Shown: positions 49,897 through 61,882 of the stretch, piece after piece
Layout of the letters: each line of letters starts with the position of its first letter
How positions within the stretch are numbered: the stretch's first letter is position 1
DNA from: Tessaracoccus oleiagri
GTDB taxonomy: Bacteria > Actinomycetota > Actinomycetes > Propionibacteriales > Propionibacteriaceae
DNA: 64,000 nucleotides
Direction: 5' to 3'
Assembly (NCBI RefSeq): GCF_900103275.1
Contig: NZ_FNGP01000001.1
Location: 124,001-188,000 of the forward strand
Translations under genes and position numbers: made by a program
The notes under the pieces: model-generated
Databases searched by the model: none
What the model was told of the DNA's origin: nothing
The model's input: the letters and a program-made list of their open reading frames with translations, nothing else

Positions 49897-50973
49897 ATGT
49901 TCCCCTTGCTCGAAACCACCGTCCCGACCTTCGTCCTGGTCTGGTACCTGCTGATCGCCGTCCTCTGGATCGGCTTCTTCTTCCTCGAGGGCTTCGACTT
50001 CGGCGTCGCCATGCTCCTGCCCATCCTGGGCAAGAACGACAAGGAACGCCGCGTCATGGTCAACACCATCGGACCCACGTGGGACGGCAACGAGGTGTGG
50101 CTGATCACGGCGGGCGGCGCCATGTTCGCGGCCTTCCCCGGCTGGTACGCGACGCTGTTCTCCGGCCTCTACCTGCCGCTGCTGCTCGTCCTCGTCGGCC
50201 TCATCCTCCGGGGCGTCGCCTTCGAGTACCGCAGCAAGCACCACACGTCGCGCTACCGCAACATGCTCGACTGGTTCGCGATCGTCGGCTCGTTCCTGCC
50301 GTCGCTGGTGCTCGGCGTCGGCTTCGCCAACTTCATCATCGGCATGCCCAACGACGGCCTCCTCTTCGATGGCTCCTTCTGGGGCCTGTTCAGCCCGTTC
50401 GCCCTCCTGGGTGGCGTGCTGTTCCTGGCGCTGTTCGTGCAGCACGGGTCGGCGTTCCTCGCGCTGAAGACGTCCGGCACGATGCACGAGAGGGCGAAGG
50501 CGTTCGGCACGAAGGTCGGCTGGGTGGCCGTCGCGCTGCTGGCCGTGTTCGTCGTCTGGCAGAACCTCGCGTACCCGGCGACCTCCGAGTTCGGCGACTT
50601 CACCGTCCTCACCTGGGCCGTCGGCATCATCTCGGTGGCCGCGCTGGCCGCGTCGGTGGTGCTCGTCACGAAGGAGCGCGACGGTTGGGCGTTCATCGCG
50701 ACGGGGCTCAGCATCGTGACGCTGTTCGTCGGCATCTTCCTCAAGATGTACGGCAATCTCGGCTTCGCGCAGGACACCTCGGTGCCCGTCGGCGACCGCC
50801 TCAACATGCTCACCGCCGCCTCGTCGGAGACGACGCTGCAGATCATGTCGGTGGCCGCGGTGGTCTTCGTGCCGCTGGTGCTCGGTTACCAGGCGTGGAG
50901 CTACTGGGTCTTCCGGAAGCGGCTCAGCACGAAGTCCATCCCAGAGGACAAGCTCGCCTCGATGGCGGCCTGA
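49897..50973 (+). CDS. cydB: Cytochrome bd oxidase subunit II
   Basis: 358 residues, eight to nine transmembrane helices. Family blocks: WIGFFFLEGFDFGVAMLLP, GPTWDGNEVWLITAGGAMFAAFP and GLYLPLLLVLVGLILRGVAFEYR. It is the structural partner of CydA. GAGAGG precedes ATG 49897. A strong terminator follows the stop, before cydDC. Confidence 0.95.
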   Translation: MFPLLETTVPTFVLVWYLLIAVLWIGFFFLEGFDFGVAMLLPILGKNDKERRVMVNTIGPTWDGNEVWLITAGGAMFAAFPGWYATLFSGLYLPLLLVLVGLILRGVAFEYRSKHHTSRYRNMLDWFAIVGSFLPSLVLGVGFANFIIGMPNDGLLFDGSFWGLFSPFALLGGVLFLALFVQHGSAFLALKTSGTMHERAKAFGTKVGWVAVALLAVFVVWQNLAYPATSEFGDFTVLTWAVGIISVAALAASVVLVTKERDGWAFIATGLSIVTLFVGIFLKMYGNLGFAQDTSVPVGDRLNMLTAASSETTLQIMSVAAVVFVPLVLGYQAWSYWVFRKRLSTKSIPEDKLASMAA

Positions 50974-50984
50974 CCAACCATCTC

Positions 50985-51018
50985 AAGGGGCGCGGCGTCG
51001 GAAGGCGCCGCGCCCCTT
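50985..51018 (+). terminator. Terminator between cydB and cydD
   Basis: Perfect 13-bp stem (50985-50997 with 51006-51018), 8-nt loop, followed by CCCATTTTCC. Suggests that cydAB message is made in excess over cydDC. Confidence 0.82.
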
Positions 51019-51051
51019 CCCATTTTCCGCACGGTGAGAGACTGAGAGGCG

Positions 51052-52662
51052 ATGACCGGACCGATCCACCCCCGCTTGTTCAGGCGCGCCCGGGCCACGC
51101 GGCGCTACCTGCTCGCCTCCGTCCTCGTCGGCATCCTCACCGCGGTGCTGATCATCCTCCAGGCGTGGCTGATCGCCGACGGGGTGACCGCCACCTTCGC
51201 CGTCGGCCGGCTCCCGCAGGGCTGGCCGGTGCTGCTGCTGGCGCTCGGCGGCGTGTTCCTCGCGCGGGCCGGGCTCGGTTGGCTCAACTCCTGGCTGTCG
51301 CACCGGTCCGCCGCCGCGGTGAAGTCGCAGTTGCGGCGCGACGTGCTCGCGGCCCACCTCGCCACCCCCGTCGGGGCCGCGAGCTCCTCGTCGCTGATCC
51401 GGATCGTCACCCGCGGCCTGGACGACCTCGACGGTTACTTCTCGAAGTACCTCCCCCAGCTGGGCCTGGCGGCGACGGTGCCGTTCCTCGTCGGCGGGCT
51501 GGTGCTGTTGCTGGACTGGCCGTCGGCGTTCATCATCGCGTTCACGCTGCCGCTCATCCCGATCTTCATGGTGCTGATCGGCTGGACGACGGAGAAGGCC
51601 ACGAAGCGCTCGTTCGCGGTGGCGGACCGGCTCGCGAACCACTTCGCCGACCTCATCGCCGGCCTCCCGACGCTCCAGGCCTTCGCCCGGGCCCGCGCGC
51701 AGAAGCGGGGCGTGGACCTCAACGAGGAGCGCTACCGCGGCGCGACGATGAAGGTGCTGACGGTGTCGTTCATCTCGTCGCTGGCGCTGGAACTGCTGGC
51801 GTCGCTGTCGGTGGCGGTGGTGGCGGTGACGATCGGCTTCCGGCTCGTCTACGGGCAGGTGGACTTCTTCACGGCCCTGTTCGTGCTCATCCTGGCGCCC
51901 GAAGCCTTCCTGCCGGTGCGGCAGGTGGGCACGCACTTCCATGACTCGGTCGACGGGATGGCCGCGGCCGACGCGGCGTTCGACATCATCGACGCTGCCC
52001 CGTCGCACGGCGGCACCCGCCCGGCCCCGACCGGCGGCGCGCTGCGGTTCGAGGGGGTGGGCTACGCCTACCCCGGGACGGACCGCCGGGTGCTGGACGG
52101 CTTCCGGCTCGAGGTGGCGCCGGGCGAGGTCGTCGCCCTGTCGGGGGCCTCGGGTGGCGGGAAGTCGACGGCCCTCGCGATGGCGATGGGCTTTCTCGCC
52201 CCCGACGAGGGGCGCGTCACCGTCGACGGCGTGAGCCTGGCCGAGCTCGACCTCGCGTCCTGGCGCGCGCAGGTCGCCTACGTGGCCCAGAACCCCGGGT
52301 TGGTACGCGGCACCGTCGCGGACAACGTGCGGCTCGGCGCCCCGGACGCCACCGACGAGGAGATCGCCGCCGCCCTCGCCACCGCGGGGGCCGACTTCGG
52401 GCCGGGCAAGCCGATCGCCGACGACGGCGAGGGCCTGTCCGCCGGCGAACGGCGACGGGTGGCGCTGGCAAGGGCGCTGCGGCGGATCCGGCACGGGGCC
52501 AGATTGCTTGTGCTCGACGAGCCCACCGCCGGCCTCGATTCGGACCGCGAGGCGCTCGTGATCGCGGCGGTGCGCGACTCCGGGGCGTCGGCACTCATCG
52601 TCTCCCACCGGCCGGCCGTGCTGGCGGCCGCGGACCGCGTCGTCGAGTGGGCGGGCGTCTGA
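51052..52662 (+). CDS. cydD: Thiol reductant ABC exporter subunit CydD
   Basis: 536 residues. Type IV ABC exporter half: six helices, then an ATPase with Walker A SGASGGGKST, signature LSAGERRRVALAR (Ala at the third position) and Walker B LLVLDEPTAG. With CydC it exports cysteine/thiols or handles heme needed for cytochrome bd assembly. ATG 51052 is preceded by GAGAGG. The stop overlaps the cydC ATG by one base. Confidence 0.92.
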   Translation: MTGPIHPRLFRRARATRRYLLASVLVGILTAVLIILQAWLIADGVTATFAVGRLPQGWPVLLLALGGVFLARAGLGWLNSWLSHRSAAAVKSQLRRDVLAAHLATPVGAASSSSLIRIVTRGLDDLDGYFSKYLPQLGLAATVPFLVGGLVLLLDWPSAFIIAFTLPLIPIFMVLIGWTTEKATKRSFAVADRLANHFADLIAGLPTLQAFARARAQKRGVDLNEERYRGATMKVLTVSFISSLALELLASLSVAVVAVTIGFRLVYGQVDFFTALFVLILAPEAFLPVRQVGTHFHDSVDGMAAADAAFDIIDAAPSHGGTRPAPTGGALRFEGVGYAYPGTDRRVLDGFRLEVAPGEVVALSGASGGGKSTALAMAMGFLAPDEGRVTVDGVSLAELDLASWRAQVAYVAQNPGLVRGTVADNVRLGAPDATDEEIAAALATAGADFGPGKPIADDGEGLSAGERRRVALARALRRIRHGARLLVLDEPTAGLDSDREALVIAAVRDSGASALIVSHRPAVLAAADRVVEWAGV

Positions 52663-54218
52663 TGCGCAAACTTGTCCTCGAACTCCTCGACGCCGTACCG
52701 AAGGGCCGGGCGCGGTTCGCGCTGGCGACCTTCCTTGCCGCCGCCGCGTCGGCCTCCTCCGTGGCGCTGATGGGCGTGTCCGCGTGGCTGATCTCCCGGG
52801 CCGCGGAGTTCCCGCCGGTGCTGTACCTGCAGGTGGCCGCCGTGGGCGTGCGCACGTTCGGCATCAGCCGAGGCGCGTTCCGCTACGTCGAGCGGCTCGT
52901 CGGGCACGACCTCGCGCTGCGGATGCAGTCGGTCCTGCGCTCGCGCACGTACGACAAGCTCTCCCGCACCACCCTCATCGGGCGGCGGCAGGGCGACCTC
53001 CTCACGCGGATCGTCCAGGACGTCGCCGCGGTGCAGGACCTCGTGGTGCGCGTCGCGATCCCGGCGCTGTCGGCGTCGCTGGTGATCCTCGGCACCACGG
53101 TGATGCTCGCGCGGTTCAACGTCGCCAGCTCGCTGGTGCTCCTGCTGAGCGCGATCCTCGCGGGCGTCCTGGTGCCGTGGTGGGCACAACGCGCATCGCT
53201 GCGGGTGGACCGGGAGTCGGTGGCGGACCGCGGCGCGCTCGCCGACGGGGCGCGCGAGCTCGCGCTCGCCGGCCCGGACCTGCTCGCCAACGGGGCCGAC
53301 GGCGCCGCGCTGGGCCGGCTGCTGGAGGTCGACGACCGGCTGCGCCGGCAGGAGCAGCGCGGCGCCTGGGTCCGCGGCGTGGCGACCGCGGCCCAGATCC
53401 TGGCCGCCGGCATCGCCGTCGTGGCCGCCCTCTGGATCGGCGGCAACGCGGTGGCGGCGGGCGACCTCGGCCCCCGCCTCCTCGCCGTCCTCGTCCTCAC
53501 CCCGCTCGCGCTGCACGAGGTGTTCCAGGACTTCGCGAAGGCGGCGCAGACGTTCACCCGCAGCCAAGCGGCCATGTCCCGCGTCCGTGAGGTGCTCGAC
53601 GCCGACCCCGTCGGCACCGGCGACGTGGAACCCGGCGAAGGGGTCGCGGTGCAGCTCGCGGACGCGACCGTCGGCTGGCCCGGCGGGGCTCCGGTGCAGG
53701 AGGGGCTGGACCTCATCGTCGCCCCGGGCGAGAAGGTGGCGCTCGTCGGGCCCTCGGGTGTCGGCAAGACCACCGTCGCCGCCACCCTCATGGGGCTCAT
53801 CCCGCCGCTCGCCGGCGAGGTGGAGCGCGCCGGCCGGGTCGGCTACCTGGCGCAGGACGCGCACATCTTCGCCACGAGCGTCGCCGAGAACGTGCGGATC
53901 GGCAACAAGGACGCCACCGACGAGCAGGTCGCCGACGCGCTGCGCCGGGCGGGGCTCGACCTGCCGCTCGACCGCGTGATCGGCGAGGCCGGCTCGACGC
54001 TGTCGGGTGGCGAGCGGCGGCGCCTCGCGCTGGCGCGGGTCCTCGTCGGCGAGCGCGACCTGCTCATCCTCGACGAGCCCACCGAGCACCTCGACCACGA
54101 CACCGCCGCGGCCCTCATGCGCGACGTGTGGGCCGCCGCCGAAGGGCTCCGGACGTTGGTGATCACGCACGACGAGTCGGTGGCCGCCGCGTGCGATCGC
54201 GTGGTCGAGCTCCGCTGA
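52662..54218 (+). CDS. cydC: Thiol reductant ABC exporter subunit CydC
   Basis: 518 residues. Six transmembrane helices (SSVALMGVSAWLISRAAEFP near the start is CydC-like), Walker A GPSGVGKTT, signature LSGGERRRLALAR and Walker B LLILDEPTEHLD. Partner of CydD. The ATG 52662 overlaps the cydD stop (TGATG); an upstream in-frame ATG at 52647 is inside cydD and unlikely. Confidence 0.92.
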   Translation: MRKLVLELLDAVPKGRARFALATFLAAAASASSVALMGVSAWLISRAAEFPPVLYLQVAAVGVRTFGISRGAFRYVERLVGHDLALRMQSVLRSRTYDKLSRTTLIGRRQGDLLTRIVQDVAAVQDLVVRVAIPALSASLVILGTTVMLARFNVASSLVLLLSAILAGVLVPWWAQRASLRVDRESVADRGALADGARELALAGPDLLANGADGAALGRLLEVDDRLRRQEQRGAWVRGVATAAQILAAGIAVVAALWIGGNAVAAGDLGPRLLAVLVLTPLALHEVFQDFAKAAQTFTRSQAAMSRVREVLDADPVGTGDVEPGEGVAVQLADATVGWPGGAPVQEGLDLIVAPGEKVALVGPSGVGKTTVAATLMGLIPPLAGEVERAGRVGYLAQDAHIFATSVAENVRIGNKDATDEQVADALRRAGLDLPLDRVIGEAGSTLSGGERRRLALARVLVGERDLLILDEPTEHLDHDTAAALMRDVWAAAEGLRTLVITHDESVAAACDRVVELR

Positions 54219-54227
54219 CCCGGTGTC

Positions 54228-54257
54228 TTGGAGATCGACCCCGCCGCTTGTTACGAT
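54228..54257 (+). promoter_or_regulatory. Promoter of the MFS exporter gene
   Basis: -35 TTGGAG (54228-54233) and -10 TACGAT (54252-54257), 18-bp spacer. Transcription should begin near 54264, leaving a ~170-nt leader before ATG 54435. Confidence 0.62.
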
Positions 54258-54264
54258 CCTCCGC

Positions 54265-54276
54265 GTGATCCACTGA
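54265..54276 (+). other. Possible leaderless mini-ORF in the MFS leader
   Basis: GTG-ATC-CAC-TGA begins exactly seven bases after the -10, the leaderless position. A three-codon ORF at the 5' end of a long leader before an efflux gene is reminiscent of ribosome-stalling leaders, but this could be chance. Confidence 0.35.
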
Positions 54277-54434
54277 CACGCGTGCCCCAAGGGGTCCGCA
54301 CGCCGGGTGACCGAGGCCGCGCCGAGCGCGTGACCCCGCCCGCGTGCGTCGAAACCAAGTCCATTCCGAGCCGGGTGCGCGTGCGTCCTCAGCGATCGCC
54401 AGCCCGCTCCCCCTCCAGAACCTCGAGGCTCCGC

Positions 54435-55901
54435 ATGCCCAGAACCGAACAAGCCATCGACCAGGAAGCGCGCGCCGACACGGTAGAGACGGGCGGCCGC
54501 GTCATCTGGCTCCTGCTGGCGGCCGCGTTCGTCGCCATCCTCAACGAGACGACGATGGGTGTGGCGATCCCTCACCTGATCGCCGACCTCGGCATCACCT
54601 ACCGCACCGCGCAGTGGCTCACCACCGCCTTCATGCTCACCATGGCCATCGTCATCCCGACGACCGGCTTCCTCATCCAGCGGTTCACCACCCGCCAGGT
54701 GTTCGTCGCCGCCATGATCCTGTTCTCCACGGGAACGACGATGGCGATGCTCGCCCCGGCCTGGCCGGTGCTCATCGCGGCCCGGGTCGTCCAGGCCTCC
54801 GGCACCGCCATGATGCTGCCGCTGCTGATGACCACGATCATGATGCTCGTGCCGGCCCACCGGCGCGGCGCCATGATGGGCCGCGTCAGCATCGTCATCG
54901 CGTTCGCGCCCGCCATCGGCCCGGTGCTGTCGGGCTTCGTCCTCGACGTGCTCAGCTGGCGCTGGATCTTCGCCATCGTCCTGCCGATCGCGCTGACCGC
55001 GCTCGCGGTCGGCGCGCGTTGGATCCGCAACGTCGGCAGGACCACTGACGCGCCGCTCGACGTGCCGTCGGTCATCCTGTCCGCGTTCGGGTTCGGTGGC
55101 CTGGTGTTCGCGCTCAGCCAGATCAGCGGCGCGGAGTCCGGCGGCGCGGCGGCGGACGTCGCCCTCGCCCGGCTCACGCTCGCCATCTCGCTCGCGGTCG
55201 GCGCGGTCGCGCTCGTCCTGTTCGTGTGGCGCCAGATCCGGCTGCAGCGCGACGACCGGGCGCTGCTCGACCTCAGGGTGTTCCAGAACACCAACTTCGC
55301 GCTCTCCATGGCCCAGTTCGCGGTGATGTCGTTCGCGTTCTTCGGTGCGATCACCGTCGTGCCGCTGTACCTGCAGGAGGTGCACGGGCTGAGCGCGCTG
55401 CAGTCCGGGCTCGTGGTGCTGCCCGGCTCGATTGCGATGGGCCTCGCCGGCCCGATCATCGGCAACGTCTACGACCGCTGGGGCACCCGCGTGCTGTTGA
55501 TGCCCGGTGCGGTGCTGGTCACCGCCATGCTGTGGTTCTACACCACCCTCGACGCCGACACCGCGGTGCCGGTCATCGTCGTGGCGCAGACGCTCCTCGC
55601 GGTCGGGCTGGCGATGTCCTTCACCCCACTGTCGACGGCGGCGCTCGCGTCGCTGACCCGCAACCACTACTCCCACGGCAGCGCGGTGCTCGGCACGGTG
55701 CAGCAGGTGGCGGGAGCGGCGGGGGTCGCGGTGATGGTGACCGTGGCGGCGGCGGCCTCCGGCGGCGGGGGCACGCTGACGTCGGACGGCACGCAGACGG
55801 CGTTCCTGTTCTCGGCAGTCGCCGCGACGCCGCTGGTGCTGGGCGCCTGGCTGATCCGCAAGCCCGCCGACGACGCGGGGCCGATCATCGCCGCGCACTG
55901 A
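54435..55901 (+). CDS. MFS multidrug exporter, DHA2 (14-TM) family
   Basis: 488 residues with 14 predicted helices. Early motif ILNETTMGVAIPHLIADLGITYRTAQWLTTAFMLTMA and motif C-like AFAPAIGPVLSGFVLDVLSWRWIFAI mark a DHA2 drug:proton antiporter. The C-terminal half contains PLYLQEVHGLSALQSGLVVLPGS. ATG 54435 follows GAGG; an in-frame, Arg/Pro-rich upstream extension lacks a good start and lies in the leader. Substrate unknown. Confidence 0.88.
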   Translation: MPRTEQAIDQEARADTVETGGRVIWLLLAAAFVAILNETTMGVAIPHLIADLGITYRTAQWLTTAFMLTMAIVIPTTGFLIQRFTTRQVFVAAMILFSTGTTMAMLAPAWPVLIAARVVQASGTAMMLPLLMTTIMMLVPAHRRGAMMGRVSIVIAFAPAIGPVLSGFVLDVLSWRWIFAIVLPIALTALAVGARWIRNVGRTTDAPLDVPSVILSAFGFGGLVFALSQISGAESGGAAADVALARLTLAISLAVGAVALVLFVWRQIRLQRDDRALLDLRVFQNTNFALSMAQFAVMSFAFFGAITVVPLYLQEVHGLSALQSGLVVLPGSIAMGLAGPIIGNVYDRWGTRVLLMPGAVLVTAMLWFYTTLDADTAVPVIVVAQTLLAVGLAMSFTPLSTAALASLTRNHYSHGSAVLGTVQQVAGAAGVAVMVTVAAAASGGGGTLTSDGTQTAFLFSAVAATPLVLGAWLIRKPADDAGPIIAAH

Positions 55902-55934
55902 CGCGAGCCGGGGCGGGGGTGGAAGAATGTCGGC

Positions 55935-56906
55935 ATGGTCGACGCCGCCCCCAACCTGGACCCGCCGCAACCCGACGTGCTCGGTGAGCCGTGGGTCCAG
56001 CGCCGCATCCCGCTGCGCCCCTCCCGTCGGTACGGTCGTGAGCCCCAAGCGGTTCTTGTGCACCGCAGCGACGCCGGCGCCCAGCCGCGCGCGGTGCTCT
56101 ACTTCCACGGCTTCACCGACTACTTCTTCCACCCGGCGCACGCCGAGCGGTGGCGCGCGGCCGGCTTCGACTTCTACGCCCTCGACCTGCGCCTGAACGG
56201 CCGTTCCCTCCGCGAGGGCGAACGCCCCGGCGCCATCCGCGACGTCCGCGACCACGACGAGGAGATCGGCATCGCGCTCGCCGCCATCCGCGCCGCGGGT
56301 CACCAGCAGGTCGTGCTGCTGGGGCACTCCACCGGCGGCCTCATGGCGGCCGGCTGGGCGCACCGCCACCCCGGCGAGGTCGACGTCATCGTCCTCAACA
56401 GCCCGTGGTTCGATCACAACGGCCCCTGGTTCGAGCGGCGGCTGCTGACGCCGCTGGTCCGGCTGCTGGCGCGCGTGGCGCCCGGAGTCGTCGTCGGGAA
56501 GCTGCAGGAGGGTTACGGCCGCTTCCTCCACTCCTCCACCGGCGGCGAGTGGACCTACGAGCTCGGGTGGAAGCCCTTTGCCGGCTTCCCCGTCCGGGCC
56601 GGGTTGTTCGCCAGCGTCCGCCGCGAGCAGGCACGGCTCGCCCGGGGCCTCGACGTCCGGGAGCCCGTCCTGCTGTGCTGCTCGGCACGCTCCGGGCCCG
56701 TGAAACGGCCCACCGCCGAGGACCTGCGCGCCAGCGACTGCGTGCTCGACGTCGACGACATGGTGCGGCTCGCGCCGCACGTCGGCCGGGACGTCACCGT
56801 CGAACGCATCGACGGCGGCATCCACGACCTCGCGCTCTCGCCGCGGCCGGCCCGCGACCGCTACGAGGAGGCGGCGATCGCGTGGGCGACGGCGCGGCTG
56901 GCCTAG
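55935..56906 (+). CDS. Alpha/beta hydrolase (serine aminopeptidase S33 / monoacylglycerol-lipase-like)
   Basis: 323 residues. Oxyanion-region VLYFHGFTDYFFHPAHAERW, nucleophile elbow LLGHSTGGL, and a late GGIHDLALS supplying the His. Resembles S33/lysophospholipase-like lipases of actinobacteria. AAGAAT ends six bases before ATG 55935, a near-match to the leaderless -10. It lies upstream of the glycosyltransferase gene, which has its own promoter. Substrate unknown. Confidence 0.85.
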   Translation: MVDAAPNLDPPQPDVLGEPWVQRRIPLRPSRRYGREPQAVLVHRSDAGAQPRAVLYFHGFTDYFFHPAHAERWRAAGFDFYALDLRLNGRSLREGERPGAIRDVRDHDEEIGIALAAIRAAGHQQVVLLGHSTGGLMAAGWAHRHPGEVDVIVLNSPWFDHNGPWFERRLLTPLVRLLARVAPGVVVGKLQEGYGRFLHSSTGGEWTYELGWKPFAGFPVRAGLFASVRREQARLARGLDVREPVLLCCSARSGPVKRPTAEDLRASDCVLDVDDMVRLAPHVGRDVTVERIDGGIHDLALSPRPARDRYEEAAIAWATARLA

Positions 56907-56934
56907 CCTCATCACGCAGCACGGGGAGTTTCGA

Positions 56935-56940
56935 TATTGT
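56935..56940 (+). promoter_or_regulatory. Leaderless -10 element of the glycosyltransferase gene
   Basis: TATTGT hexamer ending six bases before GTG 56947. Confidence 0.58.
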
Positions 56941-56946
56941 GACGAC

Positions 56947-58212
56947 GTGACGCGTCCATTGAAGGTTGCCCAGTTCACGGACAACTACGGCCCCGGCAGC
57001 AACGGCCTCATGGTGGCGGTGCAGCAGCTGGAGGGCAACCTGCTGGACGCCGGCCACGAGGTCATCGTCGTGGCGCCCGCGGCCAAGGGGGTCAACCCGC
57101 ACCACGGCCGCGAGGGGCGCACCGAGATCCGGCTCCCGTCGGTGCGCGTGCCCCGGCTCCCGACGAACGTCGCGAACGGCCGCCACTTCGAGCGCACCAT
57201 CGAGCAGTTGGCCACGATCAGGCCGGACGTCATGCACGTGCACGGCTTCGGCACCGTCGGCGCACTCGGCATGTGGGCCGCGGCCCGCCTGCGCATCCCC
57301 ATGATGGTCACCTGGCACACCGACTTCGACGCCTACGCCGACCACTACGCCGCCGTCCTGCCGCTCCTGACCGGCGTGCTGCGCGCGTTCGCGCGGATGA
57401 GCAAGGGCGGCATCATCGACCACAAGGCCATGAAGGACGCGGAGATCCGCTACGAGGACCGCGGCCGCTCCACCGCGTCGCTGCTCGGGTTGTGCGCGAA
57501 GATGCTGGAGTCGGCCGACCTGGTGACCACCCCGTCGCCGAAGACGGTCAACCGCGCCCTGCAACTCGCGCCGAACGCGAACATCATCTGCGTGCCCAAC
57601 GGGGTCGACCCGCTGCCCCCCGGCCCGCCGCCCATGCCGCGCGGCGAGGGCCCACTCATCCTCTACGCCGGCAGGATCGCCCCCGAGAAGGGGCTGCCGC
57701 TGCTGCTGCAGGCCTTCGAGCTCGTCCGTGCGCAGCGGCCCGACGCGCAGCTCATGGTGGTCGGCGACTGGCAGCGCTACCCGAAGATCAAGAAGGCCCT
57801 CGCCGCGGCCCGCGACCGGCTGGGCGTCATCCTCCCCGGCGAGCAGAAGCGGGAGGCCCTGGGCGCGTTCTACGGCATGGCGGACCTCTTCGCGTTCCCC
57901 AGCCAGACCGACACGCAGGCGCTCGTGCTGCACGAGGCCGCGCTCGCCGGGCTGCCGATCGTCGCCGTCGACCACGAGCTCCAACTCGTCCTGGAGCCGG
58001 GGGTGAACGGCGAGCTCGCGAGGCCGACCCCGGCGTCGTTCGCGTCAGCTATCATGCGCGTGCTGAGGGCCGACGACGAGTGGCGCGCCAACGCGACGAA
58101 GCGATCCATCGAGCTCGCGTCCCAGTGGACCGTGCAGTCGCAGGCCGACGAGATGCTCCGGCTCTACCAGTTGGTGGCGGAGGGCCGCGGGGCCGACCTC
58201 CGGCCCCGCTAG
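56947..58212 (+). CDS. GT4-family glycosyltransferase
   Basis: 421 residues. GT-B fold: N-terminal FTDNYGPGSNGLMVAVQQLEGNLLDAGHEVIVVAP, acceptor-side HVHGFGTVGALG and TWHTDFDAYADHY; donor domain LILYAGRIAPEKGLPLLLQAF, LFAFPSQTDTQALVLHEAALAGLPIVAVD with the E-x7-E-like loop. It resembles mannosyl/glucosyltransferases acting on membrane lipids (PimB or diglucosyldiacylglycerol-synthase type). No membrane helices. Leaderless GTG start. Convergent with ligA, three bases between stops. Confidence 0.87.
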   Translation: MTRPLKVAQFTDNYGPGSNGLMVAVQQLEGNLLDAGHEVIVVAPAAKGVNPHHGREGRTEIRLPSVRVPRLPTNVANGRHFERTIEQLATIRPDVMHVHGFGTVGALGMWAAARLRIPMMVTWHTDFDAYADHYAAVLPLLTGVLRAFARMSKGGIIDHKAMKDAEIRYEDRGRSTASLLGLCAKMLESADLVTTPSPKTVNRALQLAPNANIICVPNGVDPLPPGPPPMPRGEGPLILYAGRIAPEKGLPLLLQAFELVRAQRPDAQLMVVGDWQRYPKIKKALAAARDRLGVILPGEQKREALGAFYGMADLFAFPSQTDTQALVLHEAALAGLPIVAVDHELQLVLEPGVNGELARPTPASFASAIMRVLRADDEWRANATKRSIELASQWTVQSQADEMLRLYQLVAEGRGADLRPR

Positions 58213-58215
58213 CCG

Positions 58216-61744
<3,529 letters not shown>

Positions 61745-61787
61745 CTCTTGATCTCCAAAACTGTGTCGGTTTAACCGGACAGCCGCT

Positions 61788-61816
61788 AGCTTAAGAGATT
61801 CCTGAGAGATTCCCAA
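61788..61816 (-). promoter_or_regulatory. Promoter of the rpf-like gene with direct repeats
   Basis: Minus strand -35 TTGGGA (61816-61811), 17-bp spacer, -10 TAAGCT (61793-61788). On the plus strand the 9-bp repeat AGAGATTCC occurs at 61794 and 61805, one helical turn apart and spanning the spacer; AATCT pairs at 61821 and 61829 lie further upstream. Probably a regulator-binding array. Confidence 0.68.
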
Positions 61817-61848
61817 GTCGAATCTGAGAATCTTTCACTTGTTGCCGT

Positions 61849-61867
61849 GCGCGGGGCCCTCCCGCGC
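61849..61867 (-). terminator. Short GC hairpin after the copper ATPase gene
   Basis: GCGCGGG/CCCGCGC perfect 7-bp stem with 5-nt loop, 16 bases after the ATPase stop on the minus strand. There is no T-run, so termination strength is uncertain. Confidence 0.45.
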
Positions 61868-61882
61868 CAGACTTCCGGCGCG

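Noticed and set aside
54228-54434. In-frame N-terminal extension of the MFS protein
   Set aside because: It would be Arg/Pro-rich without homology to DHA2 proteins, would need a TTG or GTG without ribosome site, and covers the promoter.
52278-56984. 1568-codon open frame on the minus strand, antisense to cydD, cydC, the MFS gene and the hydrolase gene
   Set aside because: It is a frame shadow of high-GC genes: composition is dominated by Arg, Gly, Ala, His and Asp, there is no family signature, and the plus-strand genes explain every base.
61745-61882. c-di-AMP (ydaO) riboswitch upstream of the rpf-like gene
   Set aside because: The promoter places the start only ~40 nt before the start codon, too short for that riboswitch, and no motif matches.
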